DNA of 64,000 bases, from contig NZ_KZ984450.1 in NCBI RefSeq assembly GCF_003569915.1, positions 62,001 to 126,000 of the forward strand, in the 5' to 3' direction. This stretch comes from Comamonas testosteroni. Lineage in GTDB: Bacteria > Pseudomonadota > Gammaproteobacteria > Burkholderiales > Burkholderiaceae_C. Below are positions 1 to 7,687 of this stretch, in pieces. The notes under the pieces are model-generated. The model searched no databases. It was not told the DNA's origin and worked only from the letters and a program-made list of their open reading frames with translations. The position numbers were made by a program, and so were the translations under genes. The first letter of the stretch is position 1. Each line of letters opens with the position of its first letter.

Positions 1-1790
1 CCGTAGCGGCGCACGGGCGACCAGTCGGGCATGGCGGGTGGAACAGGGTTGTCATCGTGCTGCTGGAAGCTGCCCGCGCCATAGACCACGCGGCCGCCGA
101 CCACGGTCAGGTCGGAGGTGAGGAAAGAGATTTCGTCCTCGGCGACCTTGAAGTAATCCTTGTTGGGCACGATCAGGTCGGCAAACTGGCCCACCTGAAT
201 GCGGCCGCGCTTGTCCACTTCGTTGCTGAACCAGGCCACGTTTTCGGTCCACATGCGCAGCGCGGTTTCGCGGTCCAGCAGATTGCGCTGGGGGTACATG
301 GCAGTGCCGCCCACGGTCTTGCCCGTCACCATCCACGACAGCGACACCCAAGGGTTGTACGAGGCCACGCGCGTAGCGTCTGTACCGGCCGAGACCTTGA
401 CGCCTTTTTCCAGAATCTTCTTGATCGGCGGCGTGGCCTCGGTGGCCTTGGCGCCATAGCGCTCGATAAAGTACTCGCCCTGGTAGGCCATGCGGTGCTG
501 CACGGCAATACCGCCGCCCAGCGCAGCAATGCGGTCGATGGATTTGTCGGAGATGGTTTCGGCGTGGTCAAAGAACCAGTTCAGGCCGTTGATGGGCGAC
601 TCCCGGTGCACTTTCTCGAACACATCGAGCGCACGGCTGATGGTTTCGTCGTAGGTGGCGTGCAAGCGCCAAGGCCATTGGTTCTGCACCAGCACGCGCA
701 CCACTTCTTCCAGATCGCCTTCCATGTTGGGCGGCATGTCGGGGCGCGGCTGGCGGAAGTCTTCAAAGTCGGCGGCTGAATACACCAGCATTTCGCCCGC
801 GCCGTTGTGGCGGAAGTAGTCGTTGCCCTGCTTGTATTTGACGCTTTGCGTCCACTGCAGAAAGTCCTCTTTTTCCTGCTTGGGCTTTTGCGTGAACAGG
901 TTGTAGGCCAGGCGCACGGTGATCTGGCCGTCTTTGTCGAGCTGCTCGATGACTTTGTAGTCGTCGGGGTAGTTTTGCGAACCACCGCCGGCATCGATCA
1001 CGCCCGTCACGCCCAAACGATTGAGTTCACGCATGAAATGGCGCGTGGAATTGAGCTGGTAGTCAAATGGCAGCTTGGGGCCGAGCGCCAGCGTGTTGTA
1101 GAGGATGGTGGCATTGGGCTTGGCCACCAGCAGGCCAATCGGGTTGCCAGCGGAGTCGCGCACGATTTCGCCACCGGGCGGCTCGGGCGTGTCTTTGTTG
1201 TAGCCCACGGCGCGCAGCGCAGCGGCGTTCAGCAAGGCGCGGTCGTACAGGTGCAGCAGGAAGACGGGCGTGTCGGGTGCCACGGCGTTGATTTCTTCCA
1301 GCGTGGGCAAACGCTTTTCGACAAACTGGTGCTCGGTAAAACCGCCCACCACGCGCACCCATTGCGGTGCGGGCGTGTTGGCGACCTGTTGCTTCAACAT
1401 CGCCATGGCATCGGCCAGCGAACGCACGCCGTCCCAGCGCAGTTCCAGGTTGTAGTTGAGACCGCCGCGAATCACGTGCGTGTGGTTGTCGCACAGGCCG
1501 GGCAGCACGCTGCGCTTTTGCAGATCGATCTTGCGTGTGCCCCTGCCCGCCAGGGCCAGCACTTCGGCGTCGGTGCCGACGGCAATGAACATGCCATCTT
1601 TGACAGCCACTGCATTGGCAACGGGCTGGCTTTTATTCAGCGTGGTGATTTGGCCGTTATGAAAAATAACGTCCGGGGTGGCGTTGGACATGGCGTTTCC
1701 TTGCGACGAATTGGAGGTCGAACTGCAACCCAGCATGCCGCCAGCGGCAAGACCGGCTGCCGAGGCAATGACTTTGCGGCGTGTTGTCAT
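1..1790 (-). CDS. Amidohydrolase family 3 (YtcJ-like), exported, 3' end outside window
   Basis: The frame is open from the ATG at 1790 to the window edge, about 596 codons, so the C-terminus is missing. The N-terminus reads MTTRRKVIASAAGL, a twin-arginine-type signal, followed by a Cys at about residue 22 in a lipobox-like context (GMLGC), so the protein is probably exported and may be lipid-anchored. The motif DNHTHV near residue 100 is the metal-binding HxH of the amidohydrolase superfamily. Later segments (FDHAETIS, VQHRMAYQGEY, SAGTDATRVASYNPW) fit the family 3/YtcJ group, which hydrolyses amide or imidate bonds. The substrate cannot be told from sequence. It lies 25 bases downstream of the XapX gene on the same strand, probably as an operon. 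Confidence 0.85.
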   Translation of the reverse strand, partial: MTTRRKVIASAAGLAAGGMLGCSSTSNSSQGNAMSNATPDVIFHNGQITTLNKSQPVANAVAVKDGMFIAVGTDAEVLALAGRGTRKIDLQKRSVLPGLCDNHTHVIRGGLNYNLELRWDGVRSLADAMAMLKQQVANTPAPQWVRVVGGFTEHQFVEKRLPTLEEINAVAPDTPVFLLHLYDRALLNAAALRAVGYNKDTPEPPGGEIVRDSAGNPIGLLVAKPNATILYNTLALGPKLPFDYQLNSTRHFMRELNRLGVTGVIDAGGGSQNYPDDYKVIEQLDKDGQITVRLAYNLFTQKPKQEKEDFLQWTQSVKYKQGNDYFRHNGAGEMLVYSAADFEDFRQPRPDMPPNMEGDLEEVVRVLVQNQWPWRLHATYDETISRALDVFEKVHRESPINGLNWFFDHAETISDKSIDRIAALGGGIAVQHRMAYQGEYFIERYGAKATEATPPIKKILEKGVKVSAGTDATRVASYNPWVSLSWMVTGKTVGGTAMYPQRNLLDRETALRMWTENVAWFSNEVDKRGRIQVGQFADLIVPNKDYFKVAEDEISFLTSDLTVVGGRVVYGAGSFQQHDDNPVPPAMPDWSPVRRY

Positions 1791-1815
1791 GGTGATACTT
1801 GTTAGGAGCCAGCGA

Positions 1816-2094
1816 TCAAGAGTCCTGCGCAGGCGCTGCTGGTTTGGTTGCTGACACGGACTTACCTGGCAACTGGCCCAGCACATGGTCCGTGGCCTTG
1901 CATTCGGTGCATGCCGCACCGAAAGTCGTTCCCGCAAGCATTTGCTTGCCGATAGGAATGATTTGCTCCTCCACCAGAATGCCCAGCAAGCCCACAAGAG
2001 CAACCAGCGGCGGAGCCGGTGAGCGGACCTGAATCAGGCTGTAGACCACGCCGACCAGCAAGCCTGCGGCAAGAGAGAAGATGTAGAGCTTCAT
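1816..2094 (-). CDS. XapX domain protein, small membrane protein
   Basis: This 92-residue protein has two hydrophobic segments near its N-terminus (about residues 3-20 and 31-47) and a polar, Ala/Pro-rich tail. The pattern LAAGLLVGVVYSLIQVRSPAP followed by a short linker and a second helix is the XapX (DUF1427) signature. The function of that family is unknown; the fold suggests an inner-membrane helical hairpin. An AAGGA ribosome-binding site precedes the ATG. It sits directly upstream of the exported amidohydrolase on the same strand, and the two are probably cotranscribed. Confidence 0.75.
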   Translation of the reverse strand: MKLYIFSLAAGLLVGVVYSLIQVRSPAPPLVALVGLLGILVEEQIIPIGKQMLAGTTFGAACTECKATDHVLGQLPGKSVSATKPAAPAQDS

Positions 2095-2267
2095 GATCGA
2101 GTCCTTGCCTGATAGAGGTCATCAGGGCTTTGATACCGGGTTGCGAAGCCATGTTGAACGCAACATGACAATGGCTTTGCCCGGCTTTCAATCACACTTC
2201 AGGCCTGCATACCGCTGCGTCAGTGCACGCTTGGGTCACCGTTGCACCGGATACAGAAACAACCGCT

Positions 2268-2966
2268 TCAGGCTTTTGCGGGGTTAGGGCCAATGGTGTC
2301 GCCGTGTTGCACGCGTTCAGGCGCCTTGTGCACCATGGTGTAGCAGTAGTCCACGCCCATGCCGTAGGCGCCAGAGTGCTCGCGCACGATGTCCATCACC
2401 GCGTCATAGGTGTCGCGCTTGGCCCAGTCGCGCTGCCATTCCAGCAGCACTTGCTGCCAGGTCATGGGCACCACACCGGCCTGAATCATGCGGTCCATGG
2501 AGTACTTGTGCGCGTCCATCGATGTGCCACCCGAGGCGTCGGCCACCATATAGATTTCATAGCCGGCATCGTGCATGGCCGACAGCGCGAATGTGTTGTT
2601 GCAGACCTCGGTCCACAGACCCGAGACGATGATCTTTTTATGGCCCTTGGCCACATTGGCGGCCAGCGCGTCACGCACGTTCTGGTCATCCCAGGAGTTC
2701 ATCGAGGTGCGCTCCAGCAGCTTGTGCGTGGGGAAGACACTCAGCAGCTCGGGGTAGGTGTGGCCGGAGAAGCTTTCTGTCTCTACCGTGGTAATGGTGA
2801 CCGGCACATTGAACACCTTGGCGGCCTTGGCCAGGCCCACCACGTTGTTCTTCAGTGTCTGGCGGTCAATCGACTGCACGCCGAAGGCCATTTGCGGCTG
2901 CTGATCGATAAAGATGAGCTGGCTGTTTTGCGGGGTCAGAACTTCCAGATAGTTGCGATTGGACAT
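2268..2966 (-). CDS. Isochorismatase-family cysteine hydrolase
   Basis: The 232-residue protein has the isochorismatase fold. Asp21 lies in LIFIDQQPQM, a Lys is near 110-111 in GHKKIIVSG, and Cys122 in LWTEVCNN is the expected nucleophile, giving the Asp-Lys-Cys triad. Members hydrolyse isochorismate, nicotinamide or related small amides, and many, including YcaC-like proteins, have no known substrate. It has a longer C-terminus than the paralogue at 34331-34960. It is followed on the same strand, upstream in transcription, by a pirin gene 50 bases away and a divergent LysR gene, an arrangement repeated at 34.3-37.0 kb. The three probably form one regulated unit. Confidence 0.85.
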   Translation of the reverse strand: MSNRNYLEVLTPQNSQLIFIDQQPQMAFGVQSIDRQTLKNNVVGLAKAAKVFNVPVTITTVETESFSGHTYPELLSVFPTHKLLERTSMNSWDDQNVRDALAANVAKGHKKIIVSGLWTEVCNNTFALSAMHDAGYEIYMVADASGGTSMDAHKYSMDRMIQAGVVPMTWQQVLLEWQRDWAKRDTYDAVMDIVREHSGAYGMGVDYCYTMVHKAPERVQHGDTIGPNPAKA

Positions 2967-3016
2967 GAGGGAGCCTCTTCAGGTTGAGCAGTGAATGGAG
3001 GGAGATAGACAGTCGA

Positions 3017-3727
3017 TTACTGCAGCGGCGCTGCATCGACCAGCACCACTTCGGTGTCTGCCGTCGCGGTGATACGGATGGTCTCTTCGCCATGGATGGC
3101 TGCGCCATCCTGCTTGTGCAGGGCCACGCCGTTGACCGATGCCGCGCCGGTGGCCAGCACCAGGTAGCCATAGCGGTCGGCGCTGGAGAAGCGGTATTCC
3201 ACGCTCTCGCCCGCCTTGACGGTGGCGCCCAGCACGCGGGCATCGGCGCGCAGCGGCAGCACGTCCTTGTCACCGGCAATGCCGCTGGCCAGCGTGACAA
3301 AGGCACCTGCGCGGTCGCCCTTGGGGAAGGCCTGCGAGCCCCAGCTGGGCTTTTCACCACGCCGGTTGGGCATGATCCAGATCTGGAAGATGCGGGTGAT
3401 GCCCGGCTCCAGGTTGTATTCGGAATGGGTAATGCCCGTTCCTGCGCTCATCACCTGCACATCGCCTGCGGGCGTGCGGCCCTTGTTGCCCAGGTTGTCC
3501 TGGTGGGTGATGGCGCCTTCGCGCACATAGGTGATGATTTCCATGTCCGCATGGGAGTGCGCTGGGAAACCCGTGTTGGACTGGATGGTGTCGTCATTCC
3601 AGACCCGCAGGATGCCCCAGTTCATGCGCTGGCGGTCATAGTAGTCCGCGAAAGAGAAGTGGTGCTTTGTGTCCAGCCAACCGTGGTTGTCACCACCCAG
3701 ACTGGCAAGAGATCGAAGTTCAATCAT
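3017..3727 (-). CDS. Pirin-family protein (YhhW-like, possible quercetin 2,3-dioxygenase)
   Basis: This 236-residue bicupin shows the pirin metal-binding set His57, His59 (PAHSHADME), His101 and Glu103 (GITHSEYN), so it should bind one iron in the N-terminal cupin. Length and sequence match the short YhhW/YhaK type rather than the 300-residue pirins found elsewhere in this window. Some YhhW-type pirins oxidise quercetin, but the physiological substrate is usually unknown. No good ribosome-binding site precedes the ATG at 3727. It is the promoter-proximal gene of a minus-strand pair with the isochorismatase, divergent from a LysR gene across 153 bases that contain a likely operator. Confidence 0.85.
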   Translation of the reverse strand: MIELRSLASLGGDNHGWLDTKHHFSFADYYDRQRMNWGILRVWNDDTIQSNTGFPAHSHADMEIITYVREGAITHQDNLGNKGRTPAGDVQVMSAGTGITHSEYNLEPGITRIFQIWIMPNRRGEKPSWGSQAFPKGDRAGAFVTLASGIAGDKDVLPLRADARVLGATVKAGESVEYRFSSADRYGYLVLATGAASVNGVALHKQDGAAIHGEETIRITATADTEVVLVDAAPLQ

Positions 3728-3767
3728 TTGTCGTCATTGGATTACGCGATAGGAAAACTTAGTCTAG

Positions 3768-3794
3768 TTGCGTACTTCAATCGACGAGACGCAA
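3768..3794. promoter_or_regulatory. Inverted repeat in LysR/pirin divergent promoter, candidate operator
   Basis: TTGCGT at 3768-3773 and ACGCAA at 3789-3794 form a perfect six-base inverted repeat with a 15-base spacer, between the divergent pirin and LysR genes. LysR regulators commonly bind such dyads next to their own promoter. Assignment to the neighbouring regulator is inference. Confidence 0.45.
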
Positions 3795-3880
3795 ACTATC
3801 GAATAACTTTCTTTCCGATTTGGCGGCTTTGAAAGCGCCTCGTCCTACGAACCAACACAGGGTTACGCCAAGGCTGCACG

Positions 3881-4798
3881 ATGAAAAAACTTCCGGATCT
3901 GGAGGCCTGGGCCATCTTTGCCAAAGTGGCGGAGTCCGGCTCGTTCGCCCGTGCAGCGCAGGACCTGGCGCTGTCTCAAGCCACGGTCTCCAAAGCCATC
4001 ACGCGACTGGAGGATCGCCTCAAGACCATGCTGTTTCACCGCAGCTCGCGGCGCATCATGCTGACCGATGCAGGGCGCGCAGCGCTGGAACGGGCCTCAC
4101 GCATTCTTCTTGAAGGCGAGGCGGTGGAGACCGAGGTCATGGACAGCGCATCCCGGCTGCGCGGCCCGGTGCGTGTGGCCGCTCCCATGTCTTTTGGCGT
4201 GATGCGGCTGGCCCCGCTGCTGCCGGGCTTTTTGCAGCTGCACCCGGATGTGGATCTGAATGTGCACTTCAGCGATGAGCCCATGGACCTGATTGGCGAG
4301 CGCTTCGACCTGGCGCTGCGCATCGGCAAGCTGGCTGACTCGGCCCTGCTGGCGCGCCAGCTGTGCAAGATTCGCATTCTGCTGGTGGCCTCGCCCGACT
4401 ACTTCAGCCGTCACGGCAAACCAAGCCATCCGCGCGAGCTGGCCGAGCACCGCGGCATGGTCTACAGCCATCTGGCCGCGGGCCCGAGCTGGCGCTTCTG
4501 GCATGCCACCCGGGGCGACTTCACACAGGTCATGTCCATGCCGCTCAAAGTCAACGAAGCGGCTGCGCTGCTGCCAGCGCTGGTCGATGGCGCAGGCCTT
4601 GCGCTGCTGCCGGCGTTCATGGTCTGGCCCAAGCTGCAGTCGGGCGAGCTGCAGACCGCGATGGAGGACTGGCAGGTGGAGCCAGCAGCGCTGCATCTGG
4701 TCACACCGCCAGGACGCAGCAGGCCTGCACGCGTGCAGGCCTTTATGGACTATGTGGCAGAGCGGCTGGCACAGGAACCCTGGGCCGAGCCGCGCTAG
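3881..4798 (+). CDS. LysR-family transcriptional regulator
   Basis: The 305-residue protein has a winged helix-turn-helix at residues 5-65 (WAIFAKVAESGSFARAAQDL, then SQATVSKAITRLE) and a periplasmic-binding-protein-like effector domain from about residue 90. It belongs to the CrgA-like LysR subgroup, judging from the PVRVAAPMSFG opening of the effector domain. It is divergent from the pirin-isochorismatase pair and is the obvious candidate regulator of it. The start is the ATG followed by KKLPDLEAW; AAGG lies about 8 bases upstream. The effector is unknown. Confidence 0.88.
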   Translation: MKKLPDLEAWAIFAKVAESGSFARAAQDLALSQATVSKAITRLEDRLKTMLFHRSSRRIMLTDAGRAALERASRILLEGEAVETEVMDSASRLRGPVRVAAPMSFGVMRLAPLLPGFLQLHPDVDLNVHFSDEPMDLIGERFDLALRIGKLADSALLARQLCKIRILLVASPDYFSRHGKPSHPRELAEHRGMVYSHLAAGPSWRFWHATRGDFTQVMSMPLKVNEAAALLPALVDGAGLALLPAFMVWPKLQSGELQTAMEDWQVEPAALHLVTPPGRSRPARVQAFMDYVAERLAQEPWAEPR

Positions 4799-4818
4799 GT
4801 GACGTCACAGGCTCAAGC

Positions 4819-5433
4819 TCAGGCTTTTTCGATCTTGAGCGCCGCCTCGTCGATGATGGCCGCGATGGCATTGATCTGCGCTTCGGTCAGCGCCGCTGCA
4901 GGCACGCCGGGCTGACCATGGGTCTTCAGGCGCATCGCGGTTCTGAAGTTCTCGATGGCGCGCACCAGTTGCGCAGGGCGCTGGCGAGCTTCACGATTCT
5001 TGCCTTCGGACAGACGCGCCAACAGATGTTGCAGGGCCTCACTTTGCTCTTCAAGCGCGAGCTTGCCTTCCGCAGTCACGGCGTACTGCTTGCGCCCGCC
5101 GTCCGCCTCGGTTGCCGTGGCGTGGCCCATGTCCACCAGATAGCTGAGCGTGGGGTAGATGGTGCCGGGGCTGGGCTGGTAGTCGCCGCCGACCAGCTCG
5201 CCAATGGCGCGAATGAGGTCGTAGCCATGGCTGGGTTGCTGGGCAATCAGGTGCAGCGCGATCAGCTTGAGGCCGCCGGCTTCAAAAATACGCTCGCGTT
5301 TGCGGGCCTGATGTTCAGGGTCGCCATGGCGCGGGCCGCGGTGGTGATGACCGCCGCCTTCGCCGCCGTCATGGTGAGCGCCGCGAGGGCCGTGCGGGGC
5401 ATGGTGGTGGTGATGAGGATGGTGGTGAGGCAT
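4819..5433 (-). CDS. PadR-family regulator with histidine-rich N-terminus (YqjI-like)
   Basis: I start this gene at the ATG at 5433, preceded by AAGGAA seven bases away; the open frame runs much further upstream but that part looks non-coding. The 204-residue product begins with a His/Gly-rich stretch (MPHHHPHHHHHAPHG, then further His to about residue 45), followed by a PadR winged helix at about 50-125 (LKLIALHLIAQQPSHGYDLI, GTIYPTLSYL) and a C-terminal helical dimerisation part. E. coli YqjI, a nickel-responsive PadR repressor, has a similar His-rich extension, so metal sensing is a reasonable inference. Tandem palindromes lie 18 bases upstream and probably mediate autoregulation. No ferric reductase (yqjH) gene is adjacent. 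Confidence 0.85.
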   Translation of the reverse strand: MPHHHPHHHHHAPHGPRGAHHDGGEGGGHHHRGPRHGDPEHQARKRERIFEAGGLKLIALHLIAQQPSHGYDLIRAIGELVGGDYQPSPGTIYPTLSYLVDMGHATATEADGGRKQYAVTAEGKLALEEQSEALQHLLARLSEGKNREARQRPAQLVRAIENFRTAMRLKTHGQPGVPAAALTEAQINAIAAIIDEAALKIEKA

Positions 5434-5448
5434 GTGAATTCCTTTGAT

Positions 5449-5475
5449 TAAGATGCATCTAAGATATATCTTTAA
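5449..5475. promoter_or_regulatory. Tandem palindromes upstream of the PadR gene, likely PadR operator
   Basis: Two perfect palindromes abut: AGATGCATCT (5451-5460) and AAGATATATCTT (5461-5472), within a larger TTAAGAT...ATCTTTAA dyad. They sit just upstream of the PadR start codon on the minus strand. A/T-rich dyads of this type are typical PadR targets; binding by this protein is inferred. Confidence 0.6.
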
Positions 5476-5550
5476 ACCAGCGAATTCAAGCAGCACTGCC
5501 CAAAATTCACGCAACTTTACGAAGCTGCTCTTTCGGAAACAAACCACTTT

Positions 5551-5612
5551 CGCTATCAAAATAGAAGCTACACGTCTATTTATCTTATGGACATGAGGCC
5601 ATTTTTGCTTCA
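5551..5612 (-). repeat. Dispersed intergenic repeat, copy 1
   Basis: Read on the minus strand this stretch contains AAAATGGCCTC, then GTCCAT, an A+T-rich middle and TATTTTGATAGC. It matches the pattern seen in other gaps of this window (best at 17030-17080 and 58761-58815): a GGCyTCnAGTCC-like block, an A+T-rich core with ATAGnC, and a block ending AGCTATCAAAA or similar. No coding potential. Confidence 0.5.
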
Positions 5613-5730
5613 ATTTCTCTTCACCTGCCACCGCCGCGAATAGGGCAGGCCTCACGTGGGTTGGGCCGGGCCGCGCACAATGCAGGCTTGGCACGCAACA
5701 GTGCGGCCACGCTTTTTTGATTGTTTTGTC

Positions 5731-5973
5731 ATGACCCAGACCACCAACCCCAGCGAAGAACATCTGTGCGATGGCTGCGCTGGCATTCAACGCAACTGGC
5801 GCAAAGCCCCCGGCCATGCAGAGCTGATGCAGCGCGGCAACCGCAAGGAAGATCGCGGCTCGAACTCCGCGACCGTGACTCGCTATGTCTGCGAGCGTTG
5901 CGGCACGGTGTGGGACTACGAGAACAACAAGCAGGATCAGCGCAAGGGCTGGTCTATTGTTGGGAAGGTTTAA
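5731..5973 (+). CDS. Small hypothetical protein with two CxxC motifs (zinc-ribbon-like)
   Basis: This 80-residue product starts MTQTTNPSEEHLCDGCAG and contains a second Cys pair in RYVCERCGTVWDYEN. The two CxxC pairs spaced about 40 residues apart suggest a small zinc ribbon. I recognise no named family. In-frame starts also exist upstream at 5656 and 5680, but that sequence looks non-coding, so I use the ATG at 5731. There is no strong ribosome-binding site. It stands alone between the PadR gene, on the opposite strand, and a methyltransferase. Confidence 0.6.
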   Translation: MTQTTNPSEEHLCDGCAGIQRNWRKAPGHAELMQRGNRKEDRGSNSATVTRYVCERCGTVWDYENNKQDQRKGWSIVGKV

Positions 5974-6075
5974 CCCCCTGAGGCGCTTTGCGCCTTCCCC
6001 CTTTCTCGCTTCGCGGAAGGGGGACAACGCCCTCGCTGCGAGGCGGCTCTTGCTCGGCGTTTCTGCGATGGGACA
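5973..6075 (+). repeat. Hairpin-rich intergenic repeat unit
   Basis: The stretch begins CCCCCTGAGGCGCTTTGCGCC and contains GGCGC/GCGCC and CCCCCTT/AAGGGGG stems and a GCCTCGC-like arm, ending near GATGGG. I recognise the pattern as one common between genes in Comamonadaceae; only one copy is visible in this window. It may also end transcription of the small gene before it. Similarity to genomic copies elsewhere is from memory, not computed. Confidence 0.4.
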
Positions 6076-6154
6076 TGCCTGATCCAAGATGCGGTCCTGA
6101 CACGAGCAACCATGCGGCGCTTTGGCGCCGTTTGTTTTTATTCAAGGAGACTGC

Positions 6155-6766
6155 GTGCAATCCGCAAGCAACGAGTGGTTTGACGAGGCGTATTACCAGC
6201 GCTTTTACTTTGACAAAAAGACCAGCGTGATCGACCCCGAGCATGCGCGTCGGCTGGGTGCTTTTGTCTGCTCGTATCTTGCCTATCTGCGCGTACCGGT
6301 TCAGCGTGTGCTGGATGTCGGCTGCGGCATTGGCCTGTGGCGCGATGCCGTGGAAAAGCATTTCCCCGGCGTGCAATATCGGGGCGTGGAGTTCAGCCCC
6401 TATCTGTGCGAGCGCTATGGCTGGCAGCAAGGCTCGGTTGTGGACTGGCAGCCCAGCGATGGCCAGCCTTTCGATCTGGTGATCTGCCAGGGCGTGCTGC
6501 CCTATCTCAGCCCTGCCGATCTGAAGACGGCGCTGACCAATCTGGGCACGCTCTCGCGCGGCGGGCTTTATATCGAGGCCGTGGCCAAAGAAGATTACGA
6601 GCGCGACATCATCGATGAAGAGCTGACCGACTCACGCCTGTACCGCCATCGCGCCGAGCTGTACCGCCGTGGCTTGCAACCCAGTTTCAAGGAGCTGGGC
6701 GGCGGCGTGTGGCTGAGCCGCAAAGCGGAGCTGCCGCTGTTCGAGCTGGAGTGCGTGGGCGGCTAA
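6155..6766 (+). CDS. Class I SAM-dependent methyltransferase
   Basis: I start at the GTG at 6155 because AAGGAG lies five bases upstream (6144-6149); the longer TTG start at 6122 would put this site inside the gene. The 203-residue protein begins MQSASNEWFDEAYYQ. VLDVGCGIGLWRDA is motif I of the Rossmann methyltransferase fold, YRGVEFSPYLC is the acidic strand-2 region and FDLVICQGVLPYL is motif IV/post-motif. These bind S-adenosylmethionine; the acceptor is not evident. It stands alone as a transcription unit downstream of the hairpin-rich repeat. Confidence 0.85.
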   Translation: MQSASNEWFDEAYYQRFYFDKKTSVIDPEHARRLGAFVCSYLAYLRVPVQRVLDVGCGIGLWRDAVEKHFPGVQYRGVEFSPYLCERYGWQQGSVVDWQPSDGQPFDLVICQGVLPYLSPADLKTALTNLGTLSRGGLYIEAVAKEDYERDIIDEELTDSRLYRHRAELYRRGLQPSFKELGGGVWLSRKAELPLFELECVGG

Positions 6767-6854
6767 CACAGGCAGCTAGCGCGAGCGGCTAGCCTTGGCG
6801 TTTTGCAGGCCTGCACCTATATTGCGAGACTGTTGCAATACAGAGGTCAACGCC

Positions 6855-7631
6855 ATGCGAAATAGCTGGATCAAGCCCAGCGGGCTGTGGATGGGAATCG
6901 TGACAGCCGCCGCCCTGCTGGCGGGCTGCTCTGACTCCAAAACCGAAGCGCCTGCTCCCGCACCTGCACCGGCTGCAGCACCGGCCCCGGCACCCACGTC
7001 AGCGCCAGTTGCCAAGCGGGTTGTGGACCAGCTCTTCAGTCTTGAAACCCTGGGCATGAATCTGGCCTATGTGGAAAAAATTGCCGGGCCAGCCATGCGC
7101 ACCGAAGACAAGCGCCATGTCTTTCGCACCGACGGCTGCGACATCACCCTGATCACCGACAAGGACGGCAAGGTGATCGAATCGGTAGAGGTGAACATCA
7201 CCCCCAGCTGCGATTTGGCCGTGAAGACTGTGCTCACCGTCACGACCAACCCGCCAGTGACCAAGCTTAATGCGCTGACTTTTGGCGAGTTCGACGACAT
7301 GGTGGGCGGCAACTACTACGCCGATTGCCTGTCGCTGTGCGGCAACGCCATGGAGCCCTATATCGCGCTGAACTTCGAGGGCTCACGCCTGACCAATTTT
7401 GTGGAGTACGCCATCTCCGCCCCCATGGTCGATGACAAGATTCTGGAGGCCACCAGCGCCTGGCAGGCGGCCATGAGCAAGGCCGAGTCCGAGCACTATG
7501 TGGTGGACACGCGCTTTAACTGCGAACCCGAGCGCTTTCGCGACGTGATCGCCAAGGGCATGAAAAACGCCAAGCCCACGGTGTTGCGCTTTGGGCGGAA
7601 CATTGGCTACCAGCAAGGCGACTGCAAATAA
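6855..7631 (+). CDS. Hypothetical lipoprotein
   Basis: The ATG at 6855 gives a 258-residue protein with a type II signal: MRNSWIKPSGLW, a hydrophobic stretch, then LLAGC with the lipidated Cys near residue 23. Next comes a Pro/Ala linker (about residues 30-50, repeated APAPAP) that probably spans the distance from membrane to folded domain. The body contains several Cys (DGCDITL, PSCDLAV, ADCLSLCGNAM, FNCEPERF), likely disulfides in the periplasm. I do not recognise the folded domain. An upstream TTG at 6795 would only add residues ahead of the signal peptide and is rejected. Confidence 0.75.
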   Translation: MRNSWIKPSGLWMGIVTAAALLAGCSDSKTEAPAPAPAPAAAPAPAPTSAPVAKRVVDQLFSLETLGMNLAYVEKIAGPAMRTEDKRHVFRTDGCDITLITDKDGKVIESVEVNITPSCDLAVKTVLTVTTNPPVTKLNALTFGEFDDMVGGNYYADCLSLCGNAMEPYIALNFEGSRLTNFVEYAISAPMVDDKILEATSAWQAAMSKAESEHYVVDTRFNCEPERFRDVIAKGMKNAKPTVLRFGRNIGYQQGDCK

Positions 7632-7687
7632 GAGAGCCAGCACCGGTTTGGGATTGGCGGGACAATCCGGCTCCTGCCTTTTCTGAA

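Noticed and set aside
807-1805. 332-codon plus-strand open frame opposite the amidohydrolase
   Set aside because: Antisense to a gene with clear metal-binding motifs and without its own resemblance.
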